Shown: positions 28,141 to 38,658 of the stretch, piece after piece
Layout of the letters: each line of letters starts with the position of its first letter
Position numbering within the stretch: position 1 is the first letter of the stretch
Assembly: GCF_002929825.1 (NCBI RefSeq)
Contig: NZ_PJJN01000035.1
Coordinates: 186,001 to 250,000 of the forward strand
Source: Cryobacterium sp. Y29
GTDB taxonomy: Bacteria > Actinomycetota > Actinomycetes > Actinomycetales > Microbacteriaceae
Length of the DNA stretch: 64,000 bases
Direction: 5' to 3'
Notes under the pieces: generated by a model
What the model saw: only the letters and a program-made list of their open reading frames with translations
Databases searched by the model: none
What the model was told of the DNA's origin: nothing
Position numbers and translations under genes: made by a program

Positions 28141-29118
28141 ATGAGTAAGACAGCGGGAGCAGAAGCAATGAATTCCATTTATCGATGGTTGCCCAGCGCT
28201 ATCGACGCACGTATTCGGGTGGTTGCCTGGCTGTCCCTGGTGTCCGAGATAGTGATTGTCGGCACCGGCGGCGCCGTACGCCTCACTGGCTCCGGACTCG
28301 GCTGCCCGACCTGGCCGTCCTGCGTGCCCGGGTCGCTCGTGCCGACGGAGGAGATGGGCCTCCATGGCGTCATTGAGTTTGGCAACCGTTTGATGACCGG
28401 GCTCATCGGAATCATCGCGATTGCCGCTGTCGTTCTGCTCTGGCGTATGCGCAGGGAGCGCAAGGATCTGTTCGTCCTCGCCGTCATTCTCGGCGGTGGC
28501 GTTCTCGCGCAGGCACTCGTCGGCGGCGTCACCGTGTTGACCGGTCTCAACCCATTTATCGTTGGCTTCCACTTCACGGTGTCGCTCATCATGGTCTGCC
28601 TTGCGACCGTGCTCGTGCACCGGGTCTATCTCGCACCGGGGCCGCGCGCCCTGATCGTTCCGGTCGGCGTCGCCGGGCTGGCCCACGCCACAAGCTTTGT
28701 CGTCGCACTGACCGTGATGATGGGCGTGTTGACGACGGCCTCCGGACCGCATTCGGGAGATGCTGCCGCGGGACGCACGGGCTTCAACGCTGAATTACTG
28801 GAACACCTGCACGCCTGGCCGGGCTACGCGACGCTTCTCTTGACGATTCTGCTCCTCGTGGCATCCGTTCGGATTAGGCTACGGGTTCGTTCATTCATCG
28901 TCACGCTGTTGATGATCGAGCTCCTGCAGATTGTGGTTGGCCTGCTGCAGGCAAACCTCGGCCTGCCGCCCGTTCTTGTTGGCCTCCATATGGTACTGGC
29001 CTGCGTCCTCGCCGCAGCGATGACCGCCGTCGTGCTCAACCTCAAGGCCCCAATCGGCATATCGCCCGAGGCAACCGAATTGGCCAATGCGAACGAGGTC
29101 AGTAGCCGCCACAGCTAA
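28141..29118 (+). CDS. ctaA: heme A synthase
   Basis: A 325-residue polytopic membrane enzyme (about eight helices) that oxidises the C8 methyl of heme O to heme A for cytochrome oxidase. The conserved Glu/His pattern includes HGVIEFGNR, FHFTVSL, EHLHAWPGY and GLHMVLA. A Cys pair lies in GCPTWPSC, as in many Gram-positive CtaA. ATG 28141 is used; ATG 28168 is an alternative. Divergent from sufB; ctaB is convergent beyond a small unknown gene. Confidence 0.92.
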   Translation: MSKTAGAEAMNSIYRWLPSAIDARIRVVAWLSLVSEIVIVGTGGAVRLTGSGLGCPTWPSCVPGSLVPTEEMGLHGVIEFGNRLMTGLIGIIAIAAVVLLWRMRRERKDLFVLAVILGGGVLAQALVGGVTVLTGLNPFIVGFHFTVSLIMVCLATVLVHRVYLAPGPRALIVPVGVAGLAHATSFVVALTVMMGVLTTASGPHSGDAAAGRTGFNAELLEHLHAWPGYATLLLTILLLVASVRIRLRVRSFIVTLLMIELLQIVVGLLQANLGLPPVLVGLHMVLACVLAAAMTAVVLNLKAPIGISPEATELANANEVSSRHS

Positions 29119-29227
29119 CCCGCGTCCCTCGAATGCCCTAGCGTCGATGGTCGCAACCCGGTGTTACGGCGATAGACCACCGCTGGCAAACTGCCGCGTG
29201 ACTCTCCCCCGGCGGTGGCCGCCGGTG

Positions 29228-29233
29228 TATTCT
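29228..29233 (+). promoter_or_regulatory. candidate -10 box, leaderless hypothetical gene
   Basis: TATTCT six bases before ATG 29240 with no SD. Confidence 0.4.
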
Positions 29234-29239
29234 CCAATC

Positions 29240-29827
29240 ATGCATCTCGTACCGGGAGCCAAATCGAAGCCGCCAGACGACGCGGCGCGTCTCGCCCTGT
29301 TCGGCCCTGCGGTTTTCGGTTTCGTGAACCAACCACGACTTCAGGAACGCGGATGGAGCTGGTACGGCAACCATGGCCATACCCTGGAAGCTCAGGTGCA
29401 TTACTGGCTAGCCGACCCGTCTGGTAATTTCTGGTTCGAAGATTCTCCAGCCGGTCCGGTCGGCATCGCCGAACTGCGCGGATTCGTCTTCACGGACGTG
29501 CCCGGTTCCACCAATCGCGGGGGCGATCCAATCCGGGATGCCCTCGACCAACACCTACAGTACGTCGTGATGAATTATGCCAAAAACCCCTACGACTTCG
29601 GGTCGCAGTTGTGGGCCGACCGGCACACTCAACAGCAGTCCGAAATTGAACTCGCGCTTGCCCACCGGTCGAACCTGGTCGTCGAGGATACTGCCCTACC
29701 CGCCATCACGGTGACGGCCTCGGATTTCACTGCCACGGGCATGGCCCTGGCCGGACGAGTAGTGACCGTCGTCATCCATTCGGCCGACGTTGCCAAGATC
29801 GACAACCGGCTGTCACGTCGGGTCTAG
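29240..29827 (+). CDS. hypothetical protein between ctaA and ctaB
   Basis: A 195-residue soluble protein with no signal peptide or membrane helix. It is rich in aromatic residues (ERGWSWYGNHGH, HYWLADPSGNFWFED). I recognise no domain. ATG 29240 is chosen because TATTCT lies six bases upstream; the frame is open further upstream, to 29087. It might relate to heme or oxidase function by position only. Confidence 0.6.
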   Translation: MHLVPGAKSKPPDDAARLALFGPAVFGFVNQPRLQERGWSWYGNHGHTLEAQVHYWLADPSGNFWFEDSPAGPVGIAELRGFVFTDVPGSTNRGGDPIRDALDQHLQYVVMNYAKNPYDFGSQLWADRHTQQQSEIELALAHRSNLVVEDTALPAITVTASDFTATGMALAGRVVTVVIHSADVAKIDNRLSRRV

Positions 29828-29853
29828 CGTCGACCGAACGCGGCACGACAGAC

Positions 29854-30771
29854 TTAGAACGGAAGCAGCGGATCCACTCCGACGGCTACAAACAGCAATG
29901 TCAGGTAGGCGATTGAGCCATGGAAGACGCGCATCGGTGACACGTGCTCGTGCCGAATCGCGAGGCTGTACAGCCGGTGGGTTTCGTAGATGAACCAGCC
30001 GCCTGTAACGAGGGCGACACAGGTGTAGAGCACGCCCATGTCAGCGATCGGAATCAGCAGTAGCGAGCACGCGACGGTGGCCCACGCGTACAGAATGACC
30101 TGTAGACCCACCTGAGCGCGACCGCGCACGACAGCGAGCATTGGCACGCCGGCAGCCAGGTAGTCGCTGCGGTACTTCATTGACAGCGGCCAGTAATGCG
30201 GCGGTGTCCACAGGAAGATGATCATAAACAGAATAACCGGCGGCCAGGACAGGTCTCCGGTCACGGCCGCCCAACCGATGAGGACGGGCATGCAACCAGC
30301 TACACCGCCCCAAACGATGTTCTGGGGCGTACGACGCTTGAGAATGATGGTGTAAAACACGACGTAGAGCACAATCGCGCCGAAAGACAGCGCGGCCGCC
30401 AGCCAGTTGGTCAGCAGGCCAAGCCACACAATGGATGCCGCGCCCAGGGCCCACGCAAAAATCAAGGCTTCCCGGTCACTGAGTTCTCCGGTAACCAGGG
30501 GGCGATTTTTAGTTCTCTTCATGAGACGGTCGATGTCACGGTCGAGATAGCAGTTGAACGCACCCGCGGATCCGGCGCTGAGCGAACCTCCGACGAGCGT
30601 CGCCAGGATGAGCCAGAGGCTGGGCATTCCCCGCTCGGCGAGGAGCATCGTGGGCGCGGTGACGACCAGGAGCAACTCGACAACTCGCGGTTTAGTCAGG
30701 GAAACATAAGCCGTGAGGGTGCGCTTCAGCGTACGTGGAGTTCTCTCGATGGTCTGAAGTGCGACGTCCAT
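29854..30771 (-). CDS. ctaB: protoheme IX farnesyltransferase (heme O synthase)
   Basis: A 305-residue UbiA-family prenyltransferase with about nine helices, adding a farnesyl group to heme B to give heme O. The first Asp-rich motif is [19 protein letters not shown], and a second conserved stretch is [20 protein letters not shown] precedes the ATG. With ctaA it completes heme A synthesis. It is divergent from tkt, an arrangement common in Actinobacteria. Confidence 0.95.
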   Translation of the reverse strand: MDVALQTIERTPRTLKRTLTAYVSLTKPRVVELLLVVTAPTMLLAERGMPSLWLILATLVGGSLSAGSAGAFNCYLDRDIDRLMKRTKNRPLVTGELSDREALIFAWALGAASIVWLGLLTNWLAAALSFGAIVLYVVFYTIILKRRTPQNIVWGGVAGCMPVLIGWAAVTGDLSWPPVILFMIIFLWTPPHYWPLSMKYRSDYLAAGVPMLAVVRGRAQVGLQVILYAWATVACSLLLIPIADMGVLYTCVALVTGGWFIYETHRLYSLAIRHEHVSPMRVFHGSIAYLTLLFVAVGVDPLLPF

Positions 30772-31095
30772 AAATCCTCGAATGCTAGGCAGTTCTCTAA
30801 TTCTAGGTCACGCGGTGGCCCGTCATGGCAAATGACAGGTCACGTCATATCGACCGCCCAGCGTCTTCGTTGCGTATACTTAAAATGCTCCCCACAGTGA
30901 ATCAGTAGATCGGCGAGCCCCCGGGTGGGAGATGGCAGCATCTAGCAGGCCAACTCGCCGGGGGTGATATTTTGCTTGCAGTCCCGCGTGAGAAATGTGC
31001 GGGTCCGTCCTGCGAGAAGGCTGCCGACGCTTGCACAACTATCAAAGGATGGGTTGAGCTCAACCCGCCTTCGCTTCGATGAAGGGTTACGTGAC
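30772..31095. promoter_or_regulatory. ctaB-tkt intergenic region with tkt promoter and folded leader
   Basis: 324 bases without a gene. A plus-strand -10-like TATACT lies at 30875-30880, giving tkt a leader of about 210 bases. Within it CGGCGAG (30911-30917) pairs exactly with CTCGCCG (30954-30960) and encloses a second hairpin, AGATG-GCAG-CATCT (30930-30943). No known riboswitch was recognised. A weaker minus-strand promoter for ctaB is likely near 30800. Confidence 0.5.
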
Positions 31096-33189
31096 GTGGC
31101 AGCTTTCCAATGGAATTCCGTTGACGATCAGGCGGTCGATACCGCACGCATTCTGGCGGCCGATGCCGTTGAGAAGGTTGGGAATGGGCATCCCGGCACG
31201 GCGATGAGCCTCGCTCCGGCCGCGTACCTTCTATTTCAGAAAGTCATGCGCCGCGATCCGTCCGACAACGATTGGATCGGTCGCGACCGGTTTATTCTCT
31301 CGGTCGGCCACAGCTCGCTGACCCAATACGTGCAGCTCTACCTCGGCGGCTACGGTCTCGAGCTCGACGATCTCAAGGCCCTGCGCACGTGGGGTTCCAA
31401 GACTCCCGGCCACCCGGAATACGGCCACACCGACGGCGTCGAGATCACCACCGGCCCGCTCGGCCAGGGCTTGGCCTCCGCTGTCGGTTTCGCCTACGCG
31501 TCCCGCTTCGAGCGCGGCCTGTTCGACCCGGATGCCGCCACCGGCGCCAGCCCGTTCGATCACTTCGTGTATGTCATCGCCGGCGATGGCGACTTGCAGG
31601 AAGGCATCACGAGCGAGGCCTCCTCGCTCGCCGGCCACCAGCAGCTCGGCAACCTCATTGCCATCTACGACAGCAACCAGATCTCGATTGAAGACGACAC
31701 CAACATTGCCTTCACCGAAGACGTCGCTGCTCGATACGCCGCCTACGACTGGCACGTGCAAACGGTGGATTGGAAGAAAACCGGCTCCTACGTTGAAGAC
31801 GTCGCCGAGCTGAACACGGCCATTGAAGCTGCGCAGCAGGAAACCGGCAAGCCCAGCCTGATCATCCTCAAGACGATTATCGGCTGGCCGAGCCCGAAGA
31901 AGCAGAACACCGGCAAGATCCACGGGTCAGCCCTCGGTGCCGAAGAACTCGCCGGTGTCAAGACCGTTCTCGGCTTCGACCCGGAGAAGACCTTCGACGT
32001 GGCCCCCGACGTCATCGCTCACACCCGGCTGGCCCTCGAACGCGGTGCAACCCAGCATGCTGAGTGGACTGTGCAGTTCGATGCCTGGGCTGCTTTGAAC
32101 CCCGAGCGCAAGGTTCTGCTCGACCGAGTGCTTTCCGGAGATCTGCCGGACGGCGTCGAAGCGGCACTCCCGGTCTTCCCTGCCGACACCGCGGTCTCCA
32201 CTCGTGCAGCCTCCGGCAAGGTATTGACCGCCCTCGGCGGCGTCATCCCCGAGCTCTGGGGCGGTTCGGCGGACCTCGCCGAATCGAACAACACCACCAT
32301 CGGCGGTGCGGCCTCGTTTATTCCGAGCGAGCACTCGACCGGCGAATGGACCGGCAACCCGCACGGTCGCGTTCTGCACTTCGGTATTCGTGAGCACGCC
32401 ATGGCCGCGATTCTCAACGGCATCGTGCTACACGGCAACACCCGCCCGTTCGGTGGCACCTTTTTGATCTTCAGCGATTACATGCGACCGGCCGTTCGAT
32501 TGGCAGCGCTCATGCGGGCGCCGTCGATCTTCGTCTGGACCCACGACTCGGTCGCTCTCGGCGAGGATGGTCCCACGCACCAGCCGATCGAACAACTCGC
32601 GACCCTGCGCGCTATCCCGGGTCTCGATGTGATTCGTCCCGGCGACGCCAACGAAACCGCATGGGCCTGGAAAACTATTCTGGAACGCCGGGGCGGCCCG
32701 GCCGGAATCGCCCTGACCCGCCAGAACATTCCCGTCTACGAACGCGGTGAAGGCGCAGCATCCGGGGAAATCTTCGCCTCGGCAAAAAATGTAGCTCGCG
32801 GCGCCTACGTACTGGCCGAAGCGGCCGGCGGAATCCCCGACGTGATCCTCATCGCTACCGGCTCCGAAGTGCAGCTCGCCGTGGACGCTCGCGCCCAGCT
32901 CGCCGCCTCGGGCATCCATGCGCGCGTGGTCAGCGCCCCCTGCCTCGAATGGTTTGAAGAGCAAAGCACCGAATACCGCGAGTCGGTGCTGCCTTCCGCC
33001 GTCACGGCACGGGTATCGGTTGAAGCCGGCCTGGCGCTGACCTGGCGTGGCTACGTCGGCGATGCGGGCCGCAGCATCTCGATCGAACACTTCGGAGCAT
33101 CCGCTGACTACCAGACGCTGTTCCGCGAATTCGGCATCACCACCGAAGCTGTAGTTGCCGCCGCCAAGGAATCAATTAGCGCAGCCTGA
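31096..33189 (+). CDS. tkt: transketolase
   Basis: A 697-residue thiamine diphosphate enzyme moving two-carbon units between sugar phosphates. The TPP/Mg motif is [32 protein letters not shown] in pieces; [20 protein letters not shown] is the N-terminal substrate site, and [15 protein letters not shown] lies in the pyrimidine domain. GTG 31096 gives the usual N-terminus (M)AAFQWNSVD; the frame opens as far as 30964 but that part is not family-like. First gene of the pentose-phosphate cluster. Confidence 0.94.
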   Translation: MAAFQWNSVDDQAVDTARILAADAVEKVGNGHPGTAMSLAPAAYLLFQKVMRRDPSDNDWIGRDRFILSVGHSSLTQYVQLYLGGYGLELDDLKALRTWGSKTPGHPEYGHTDGVEITTGPLGQGLASAVGFAYASRFERGLFDPDAATGASPFDHFVYVIAGDGDLQEGITSEASSLAGHQQLGNLIAIYDSNQISIEDDTNIAFTEDVAARYAAYDWHVQTVDWKKTGSYVEDVAELNTAIEAAQQETGKPSLIILKTIIGWPSPKKQNTGKIHGSALGAEELAGVKTVLGFDPEKTFDVAPDVIAHTRLALERGATQHAEWTVQFDAWAALNPERKVLLDRVLSGDLPDGVEAALPVFPADTAVSTRAASGKVLTALGGVIPELWGGSADLAESNNTTIGGAASFIPSEHSTGEWTGNPHGRVLHFGIREHAMAAILNGIVLHGNTRPFGGTFLIFSDYMRPAVRLAALMRAPSIFVWTHDSVALGEDGPTHQPIEQLATLRAIPGLDVIRPGDANETAWAWKTILERRGGPAGIALTRQNIPVYERGEGAASGEIFASAKNVARGAYVLAEAAGGIPDVILIATGSEVQLAVDARAQLAASGIHARVVSAPCLEWFEEQSTEYRESVLPSAVTARVSVEAGLALTWRGYVGDAGRSISIEHFGASADYQTLFREFGITTEAVVAAAKESISAA

Positions 33190-33289
33190 CGTTGCCCTCC
33201 TAGACGGGGCCAGCACCGCACTTCACCAACCTCTCCACACACCGCACGATCCAGCTGCCTGACGGCAGCACGACCAGGAGATTTCAACA

Positions 33290-34417
33290 ATGACAAATCC
33301 GACCCCCCTCGCCCAACTGTCCGCAGCGGGCGTCAGCATCTGGCTCGACGACCTCTCCCGCGAACGAATCAACTCCGGCGGACTCCAGAACCTGATCAAG
33401 AACAGCAACGTCGTCGGCGTCACGACCAACCCGACGATCTTCGCCGGTGCCCTGGCCAAGGGCGAAGCGTATACCGAGCAGGTCGCGACCCTCGCGGCCG
33501 CCGGTTCGAACGTGACCGACGCCGTCTTCGCCATCACCACGGACGACGTCGCGGCTGCTTGCGATATCTTTCGCCGGGTCTACGACGCGACGAACGGCCA
33601 GGATGGACGCGTCTCGATCGAGGTTGAGCCGAACCTCGCACGCGACGCGGCTGGCACGGTTGCCGAAGCCCAGAAGCTGTGGGCTAAAGTCAACCGACCC
33701 AACGCGATGATCAAGATTCCGGCGACGGTCGAAGGCCTGGAAGCCATCACGGCGACGATCGCCCTCGGCATCAGCGTCAACGTCACTCTGATCTTCAGCC
33801 TGGAGCGTCACCGCCAGGTCATCAACGCTTATCTGGCCGGCCTCGAGCAGGCCAAGGCTGCCGGTATCGACCTCTCTACGATTCACTCCGTTGCCTCGTT
33901 CTTCGTCTCGCGCGTCGACTCTGAGATCAACGCCCGCCTCGAAGTTATCGGTACCCCCGAAGCCCTCGCGCTCAAGAGCAAGGCCGGCGTCGCCAATGCC
34001 CAGCTTGCCTACCAGGTCTACGAGCAGGCGTTCAGCAGTGAGCGCGCCCTCGGCCTGATCAAGGCCGGGGCGACCAAGCAACGTCCTCTCTGGGCTTCGA
34101 CCGGCGTCAAGGATGCCAGCCTTCCCGACACCCTGTACGTAACCGAACTGGTCGCACCCGAAGTCGTCAACACGATGCCGGAGAAGACCATGCAGGCGGC
34201 GGCCGACCACGGAGTCATCCCGGCCGACTCGGTGACCGGCTCGTATGCAGCCGCAAACGCTGTACTCGATGCGCTGTCCGCACAGGGTGTCTCATACGAC
34301 GACGTCACTCGCCTGCTTGAAGAGGAAGGTCTGTCGAAGTTCGAGGTGTCGTGGAACGAACTGCTCGACACCGTACAGACGGCCCTCACCGCCGCCTCGA
34401 CTCCCTCGGTCGCGTAA
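33290..34417 (+). CDS. tal: transaldolase
   Basis: A 375-residue class of transaldolase found in Actinobacteria. The TNPTIF motif and the Schiff-base Lys in MIKIPAT are present. AGGAG precedes ATG 33290. Its stop codon shares one base with the pgi start (TAATG). It transfers a dihydroxyacetone unit between sedoheptulose 7-phosphate and glyceraldehyde 3-phosphate. Confidence 0.94.
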   Translation: MTNPTPLAQLSAAGVSIWLDDLSRERINSGGLQNLIKNSNVVGVTTNPTIFAGALAKGEAYTEQVATLAAAGSNVTDAVFAITTDDVAAACDIFRRVYDATNGQDGRVSIEVEPNLARDAAGTVAEAQKLWAKVNRPNAMIKIPATVEGLEAITATIALGISVNVTLIFSLERHRQVINAYLAGLEQAKAAGIDLSTIHSVASFFVSRVDSEINARLEVIGTPEALALKSKAGVANAQLAYQVYEQAFSSERALGLIKAGATKQRPLWASTGVKDASLPDTLYVTELVAPEVVNTMPEKTMQAAADHGVIPADSVTGSYAAANAVLDALSAQGVSYDDVTRLLEEEGLSKFEVSWNELLDTVQTALTAASTPSVA

Positions 34418-36018
34418 TGAGCTTTCGGATCTCAGTGAGTGGTGCCGCAGCCGATGCTGTGCGCGCCACAGTACCTACCCTGGTCAAAGACCTGGTCGCG
34501 TCCGGAATCACTGCCCAGGATCCCACACTGTGGGGTCCGGCAGTCGAAGCCGAAGCCGCGATGCGTCTCGGCTGGACGGAGTCCGTCGCCGTATCTCGCC
34601 CGCTCGTGGCCGAGATTGTGGAGCTGCGGGCTGCCCTCCAGGCCCGCGGTGTCACCCAGATCGCCCTCGCCGGAATGGGCGGATCGTCGCTCGCTCCCGA
34701 GGTCATCACCCGCACCGCAGGAGTGAACCTCACTGTGCTCGACGCGACCGACCCCGGCCAAGTCCTGTCCGCATTAAACGACAATCTGGCCGGAACGGCA
34801 CTCGTCGTCTCGTCTAAAAGCGGCTCAACCGTTGAAACCGACAGCCAGCGCCGTGTGTTCGAGCGCGCGTTCCGGGATATCGGCATCGACCCGGCCGAAC
34901 GCATCATCGTGGTGACCGACCCGGGGTCGCCGCTCGAGGCATCCGCCCGGGAAGCTGGTTACCGCGTGTTCAACGCCGACCCCACAGTCGGCGGACGGTA
35001 CTCGGCGCTGACCGCGTTCGGTCTCGTTCCGTCGGGGTTGGCCGGCGTTGACATTGGAGCGCTCCTCGACGAAGCCGAATCCATCTCGCTGGCATTGGCC
35101 GTTGATTCGCCCGAGAATCCGGGCCTCGTGCTCGGAGCGGCGATCGCCGCTACCAGCCCTCGTCGGGGCAAGCTCGCCATCGTCTCGGACGGTACCCGCA
35201 TTGTGGGCTTCGCTGACTGGGTCGAACAACTCATCGCAGAATCCACCGGCAAGCTCGGCACCGGCATTCTCCCGGTTGTTCTCGAACTTGACGCTCCCGA
35301 GCTGACCGAGGTGCTACCGGACCTGCAGCTCGTGCGAGTCGTGGCCGACGCCGGCACCGATCTTTTCGCTGAAACCGGCGACGAGGTTCGCGTCAGCGGA
35401 ACCCTCGGAGCACAGTTTCTGGTCTGGGAATACGCGACCGCCGTTGCCGGCCGTTTGCTCGGGATCAACCCGTTCGACCAGCCAGACGTGGAGTCCGCCA
35501 AGATTGCCACGCGCGGGCTGCTGGACACCCGTCCAGCGCCGGAACCGGCCGCCTTCATCGCGGACGGTATCGAAGTGCGTGGCACGCCGCACGTTATCGG
35601 AGCGGCGAGCGATCTCGCCTCGGCAATCGACGCTCTGCTTGAAGAACTCGGCCCCGACGGATATGTTGCTGTTCAAGCCTACGTAGACCGGCTGGCCCTG
35701 CCGGAACTGGCCGAGATTCGCAGCAAGCTCGGCACGCTCTCGAAGCGTCCGGTCACGTTCGGCTGGGGACCACGCTTTCTGCACTCCACGGGACAATTCC
35801 ACAAGGGCGGACCGGCAACGGCCGTGTACCTGCAGATTCTGGCCACGCCGTCGGAAGACCTCGACATCCCCGAGCGCCCCTTCACGTTTGGCGAATTGAT
35901 CCAGGCGCAGGCCAGTGGCGACGCGAGTGTGCTCGCCGAACACGGGCGGCCGGTGTTGACGTTGACCCTGACGCAACCCAAGCAGAATATCTCCACATTG
36001 TTCAAGGCTTTGGCCTAA
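34417..36018 (+). CDS. pgi: glucose-6-phosphate isomerase
   Basis: A 533-residue isomerase with two SIS domains. Sugar-phosphate-binding SKSGSTVET and GMGGSSLAPE, TVGGRYSALTAFGLVP and HSTGQFHKGGP are visible. It appears to be the tal-linked actinobacterial form, more diverged than the classical 550-residue enzyme; a bifunctional or transaldolase-fused origin is not indicated since the tal frame ends. ATG overlaps the tal stop by one base. Confidence 0.9.
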   Translation: MSFRISVSGAAADAVRATVPTLVKDLVASGITAQDPTLWGPAVEAEAAMRLGWTESVAVSRPLVAEIVELRAALQARGVTQIALAGMGGSSLAPEVITRTAGVNLTVLDATDPGQVLSALNDNLAGTALVVSSKSGSTVETDSQRRVFERAFRDIGIDPAERIIVVTDPGSPLEASAREAGYRVFNADPTVGGRYSALTAFGLVPSGLAGVDIGALLDEAESISLALAVDSPENPGLVLGAAIAATSPRRGKLAIVSDGTRIVGFADWVEQLIAESTGKLGTGILPVVLELDAPELTEVLPDLQLVRVVADAGTDLFAETGDEVRVSGTLGAQFLVWEYATAVAGRLLGINPFDQPDVESAKIATRGLLDTRPAPEPAAFIADGIEVRGTPHVIGAASDLASAIDALLEELGPDGYVAVQAYVDRLALPELAEIRSKLGTLSKRPVTFGWGPRFLHSTGQFHKGGPATAVYLQILATPSEDLDIPERPFTFGELIQAQASGDASVLAEHGRPVLTLTLTQPKQNISTLFKALA

Positions 36019-36021
36019 AAA

Positions 36022-36084
36022 AACCAACAAACCGAACCCTTGGTTGGTTCTTCACGGGCAGAGTGCAGTGAGGAACCAACCAAG
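36022..36084 (+). promoter_or_regulatory. alternative hairpins between pgi and zwf
   Basis: CTTGGTTGGTTC (36039-36050) pairs exactly with GAACCAACCAAG (36073-36084), and the pairing continues five more positions inward with one mismatch. An upstream AACCAAC (36022-36028) can instead pair with 36043-36049. The hairpin ends 77 bases before the zwf start and has no U tract. It may be a pgi terminator or processing site, or control of zwf. Confidence 0.55.
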
Positions 36085-36161
36085 CGATCGGACTATTCTC
36101 TCCGCAGCGCCCCGTTGCCTGCGTTCTCGACTTACCCGCACTGAACCGTCTAAGGAGTTGC

Positions 36162-37703
36162 ATGTCCCCGGTGGAAATTACCCCGGAGTTTAATCCGCTC
36201 AGGTCGCCATCCGACTATCGACTGAATCGTATCGCCGGGCCGTCCAGCCTCGTGATCTTCGGCGTAACCGGTGATCTCGCGCGCAAGAAACTCATGCCCG
36301 CGGTCTATGACCTCGCGAATCGCGGCTTACTGCCACCCGGATTCGCCCTCGTCGGGTTTGCCCGCCGAGACTGGGACAACGGAGACTTCATGGAAGTCGT
36401 GCATGATGCCGTGAAGGAACATGCCCGTACAGAGTTCCACGAGGATGTTTGGGCGCAACTGGCCGAAGGCATCCGGTTCGTTTCTGGCACCTTTGACGAT
36501 GACGAGGCATTCACGCGCCTCAGCCAGACCATCGACGAGTTGGACCGTGAGCGCGGCACGATGGGCAACCACGCGTTCTACCTGGCCATTCCGCCCAAGG
36601 CTTTCCCACAAGTGACAGAGCAGCTGCGCCGCTCCGGCTTGGCCGAGCAGAAGAACGGGCAGTGGCGACGTGTTGTCATCGAGAAGCCGTTCGGCAGTGA
36701 CCTGACCACAGCACGCGAGCTCAACGATGTCGTCGAGTCGGTCTTTCCTCCGGACTCGGTCTTTCGGATCGACCACTACCTCGGCAAGGAGACGGTGCAA
36801 AATATTCTTGCGCTGCGCTTCGCCAACGAGATGTTTGAACCGCTCTGGAACGCCAACCACGTCGAACACGTGCAGATCACCATGGCTGAAGACATCGGCG
36901 TGGGAGGTCGAGCCGGCTACTACGACGGTATCGGTGCCGCCCGCGACGTCATCCAGAACCACCTGCTGCAGCTTCTCGCCCTCACGGCCATGGAAGAACC
37001 GATCTCCTTCGACGCTGCCGACCTGCGCGCCGAGAAGGAAAAGGTACTCGCCTCGGTTCGACTCCCCGCCGACCTCGGCCAGGGCACGGCCCGCGGGCAG
37101 TATGCCGGTGGCTGGCAGGGCGGAGAAAAGGTCGTCGGGTTCCTGGAGGAAGACGGCATGAACCCCGATTCCGTCACCGAAACCTACGCTGCCATGCGGC
37201 TGACCATCGACACCCGACGCTGGGCTGGTGTTCCGTTCTATCTGCGTGCCGGTAAACGCCTCGGACGTCGTGTGACGGAAATTGCCGTGGTCTTCAAACG
37301 TGCACCTCAGTACCTGTTCGCACCGGGCCAGACCGCCGAACTCGGCCACAACGCCCTGGTCATTCGGGTGCAGCCCGACGAGGGCGTCACCATCCGTTTT
37401 GGCTCGAAAGTTCCGGGTGTCGTCATGCAGGTCCGCGACGTCACCATGGACTTCGGTTACGGACATGCCTTCACCGAAGCGAGCCCCGAAGCGTATGAGA
37501 GACTCATCCTCGACGTACTTCTCGGCGACCCGCCCCTGTTCCCCCGCCACGAAGAGGTCGAATTGTCTTGGAAAATTCTCGACCCGATCGAAGAGTACTG
37601 GGCTACGCAAGGACAGCCAGAGCCCTACCGCCCCGGCACCTGGGGACCCACATCCGCTGACGACCTGCTGGCCCGCGACGGCCGAACCTGGAGGCGACCA
37701 TGA
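36162..37703 (+). CDS. zwf: glucose-6-phosphate 1-dehydrogenase
   Basis: A 513-residue entry enzyme of the oxidative pentose-phosphate pathway, oxidising glucose 6-phosphate with NADP. Coenzyme site GVTGDLARKKLMP and active-site RIDHYLGKE are intact. AAGGAG precedes ATG 36162 by six bases. ATGA overlap with opcA, its allosteric partner in Actinobacteria. Confidence 0.96.
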   Translation: MSPVEITPEFNPLRSPSDYRLNRIAGPSSLVIFGVTGDLARKKLMPAVYDLANRGLLPPGFALVGFARRDWDNGDFMEVVHDAVKEHARTEFHEDVWAQLAEGIRFVSGTFDDDEAFTRLSQTIDELDRERGTMGNHAFYLAIPPKAFPQVTEQLRRSGLAEQKNGQWRRVVIEKPFGSDLTTARELNDVVESVFPPDSVFRIDHYLGKETVQNILALRFANEMFEPLWNANHVEHVQITMAEDIGVGGRAGYYDGIGAARDVIQNHLLQLLALTAMEEPISFDAADLRAEKEKVLASVRLPADLGQGTARGQYAGGWQGGEKVVGFLEEDGMNPDSVTETYAAMRLTIDTRRWAGVPFYLRAGKRLGRRVTEIAVVFKRAPQYLFAPGQTAELGHNALVIRVQPDEGVTIRFGSKVPGVVMQVRDVTMDFGYGHAFTEASPEAYERLILDVLLGDPPLFPRHEEVELSWKILDPIEEYWATQGQPEPYRPGTWGPTSADDLLARDGRTWRRP

Positions 37704-38644
37704 TCGTTGATCTGCCCAACACCACGACCGCGAAAATCTCGAAGACGCTCGTGCGTATTCGCGAGGAGGGCGGTGCCGTTGCCCTCGGGCGGGTGCTGAC
37801 CTTGATCATCGCCTCACATCTCGGACACGAGGAAGAGGCCATCGAAGCGGCCAACGATGCGTCGAGGGAACACCCAATGCGCGTCATCGTAGTGTCAACG
37901 CAGGAACACGATACGGCTGATGCCGTCGCGCGGGTTGATGCGGAGATTCGCGTCGGAGGCGACGCTGGTGCGAGCGAAGTCATCGTCTTGCGTGTCTACG
38001 GGGCGGCCGCCGCCGACCCGGAGAGCCTGGTTACCGGTCTCCTGTTGTCGGATGCCCCGGTTGTCGCCTGGTGGCCCGGCACGGCTCCCGCCGTTCCCAG
38101 TGACTCCCCTATCGGCCGGATCGCCTATCGACGCATAACGGATGCCTCAGCCCAGCCAGACCCACAGGCAGCGCTGCGCGAGCTCTCCGGCAGCTACCGG
38201 CCAGGAGATAACGACTTCGCCTGGACTCGGCTGACGCTCTGGCGCGCCCAACTCGCCGCGGTTCTGGATCAGCCGCCCTACGAGCCCATCATCGGTATTC
38301 AAGTCATTGGCTCAGCGGCGTCCCCCTCGACGACGCTACTCGCCGCGTGGCTCCAGATGCAGCTGCAGGTACCCGTGGAGTGCAAGCTGACAACCGGCCC
38401 CCTCGCCAATGGCGTGCACGGCGTGCATCTGGAGCGAGCGTCGGGAACGATCTCACTCGAACGCGAGATTCCTGATATCGCCACACTCAGCCAGCCTGGG
38501 CAGCCGCTGCAGGACCTGACTCTCAAGCGTCGCAGCCTGCGGGACTGTCTGGCCGACGAGCTGCGCCGCCTCGACCCCGATGAGCTGTATGGTGAGGTCA
38601 TCACCCGCGGGTTATCGCAGCTCAAAAAAGTGGTGAGCCAGTAG
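37700..38644 (+). CDS. opcA: glucose-6-phosphate dehydrogenase assembly protein OpcA
   Basis: A 314-residue actinobacterial/cyanobacterial-type OpcA, needed for full Zwf activity. MIVDLPNTTTAKISKTL starts the protein; the central APVVAWWPGTAP is a hallmark. It overlaps zwf by four bases and precedes pgl. It has no catalytic motif and is presumed a redox-responsive activator. Confidence 0.92.
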   Translation: MIVDLPNTTTAKISKTLVRIREEGGAVALGRVLTLIIASHLGHEEEAIEAANDASREHPMRVIVVSTQEHDTADAVARVDAEIRVGGDAGASEVIVLRVYGAAAADPESLVTGLLLSDAPVVAWWPGTAPAVPSDSPIGRIAYRRITDASAQPDPQAALRELSGSYRPGDNDFAWTRLTLWRAQLAAVLDQPPYEPIIGIQVIGSAASPSTTLLAAWLQMQLQVPVECKLTTGPLANGVHGVHLERASGTISLEREIPDIATLSQPGQPLQDLTLKRRSLRDCLADELRRLDPDELYGEVITRGLSQLKKVVSQ

Positions 38645-38658
38645 ACCGGAGCCTAACC

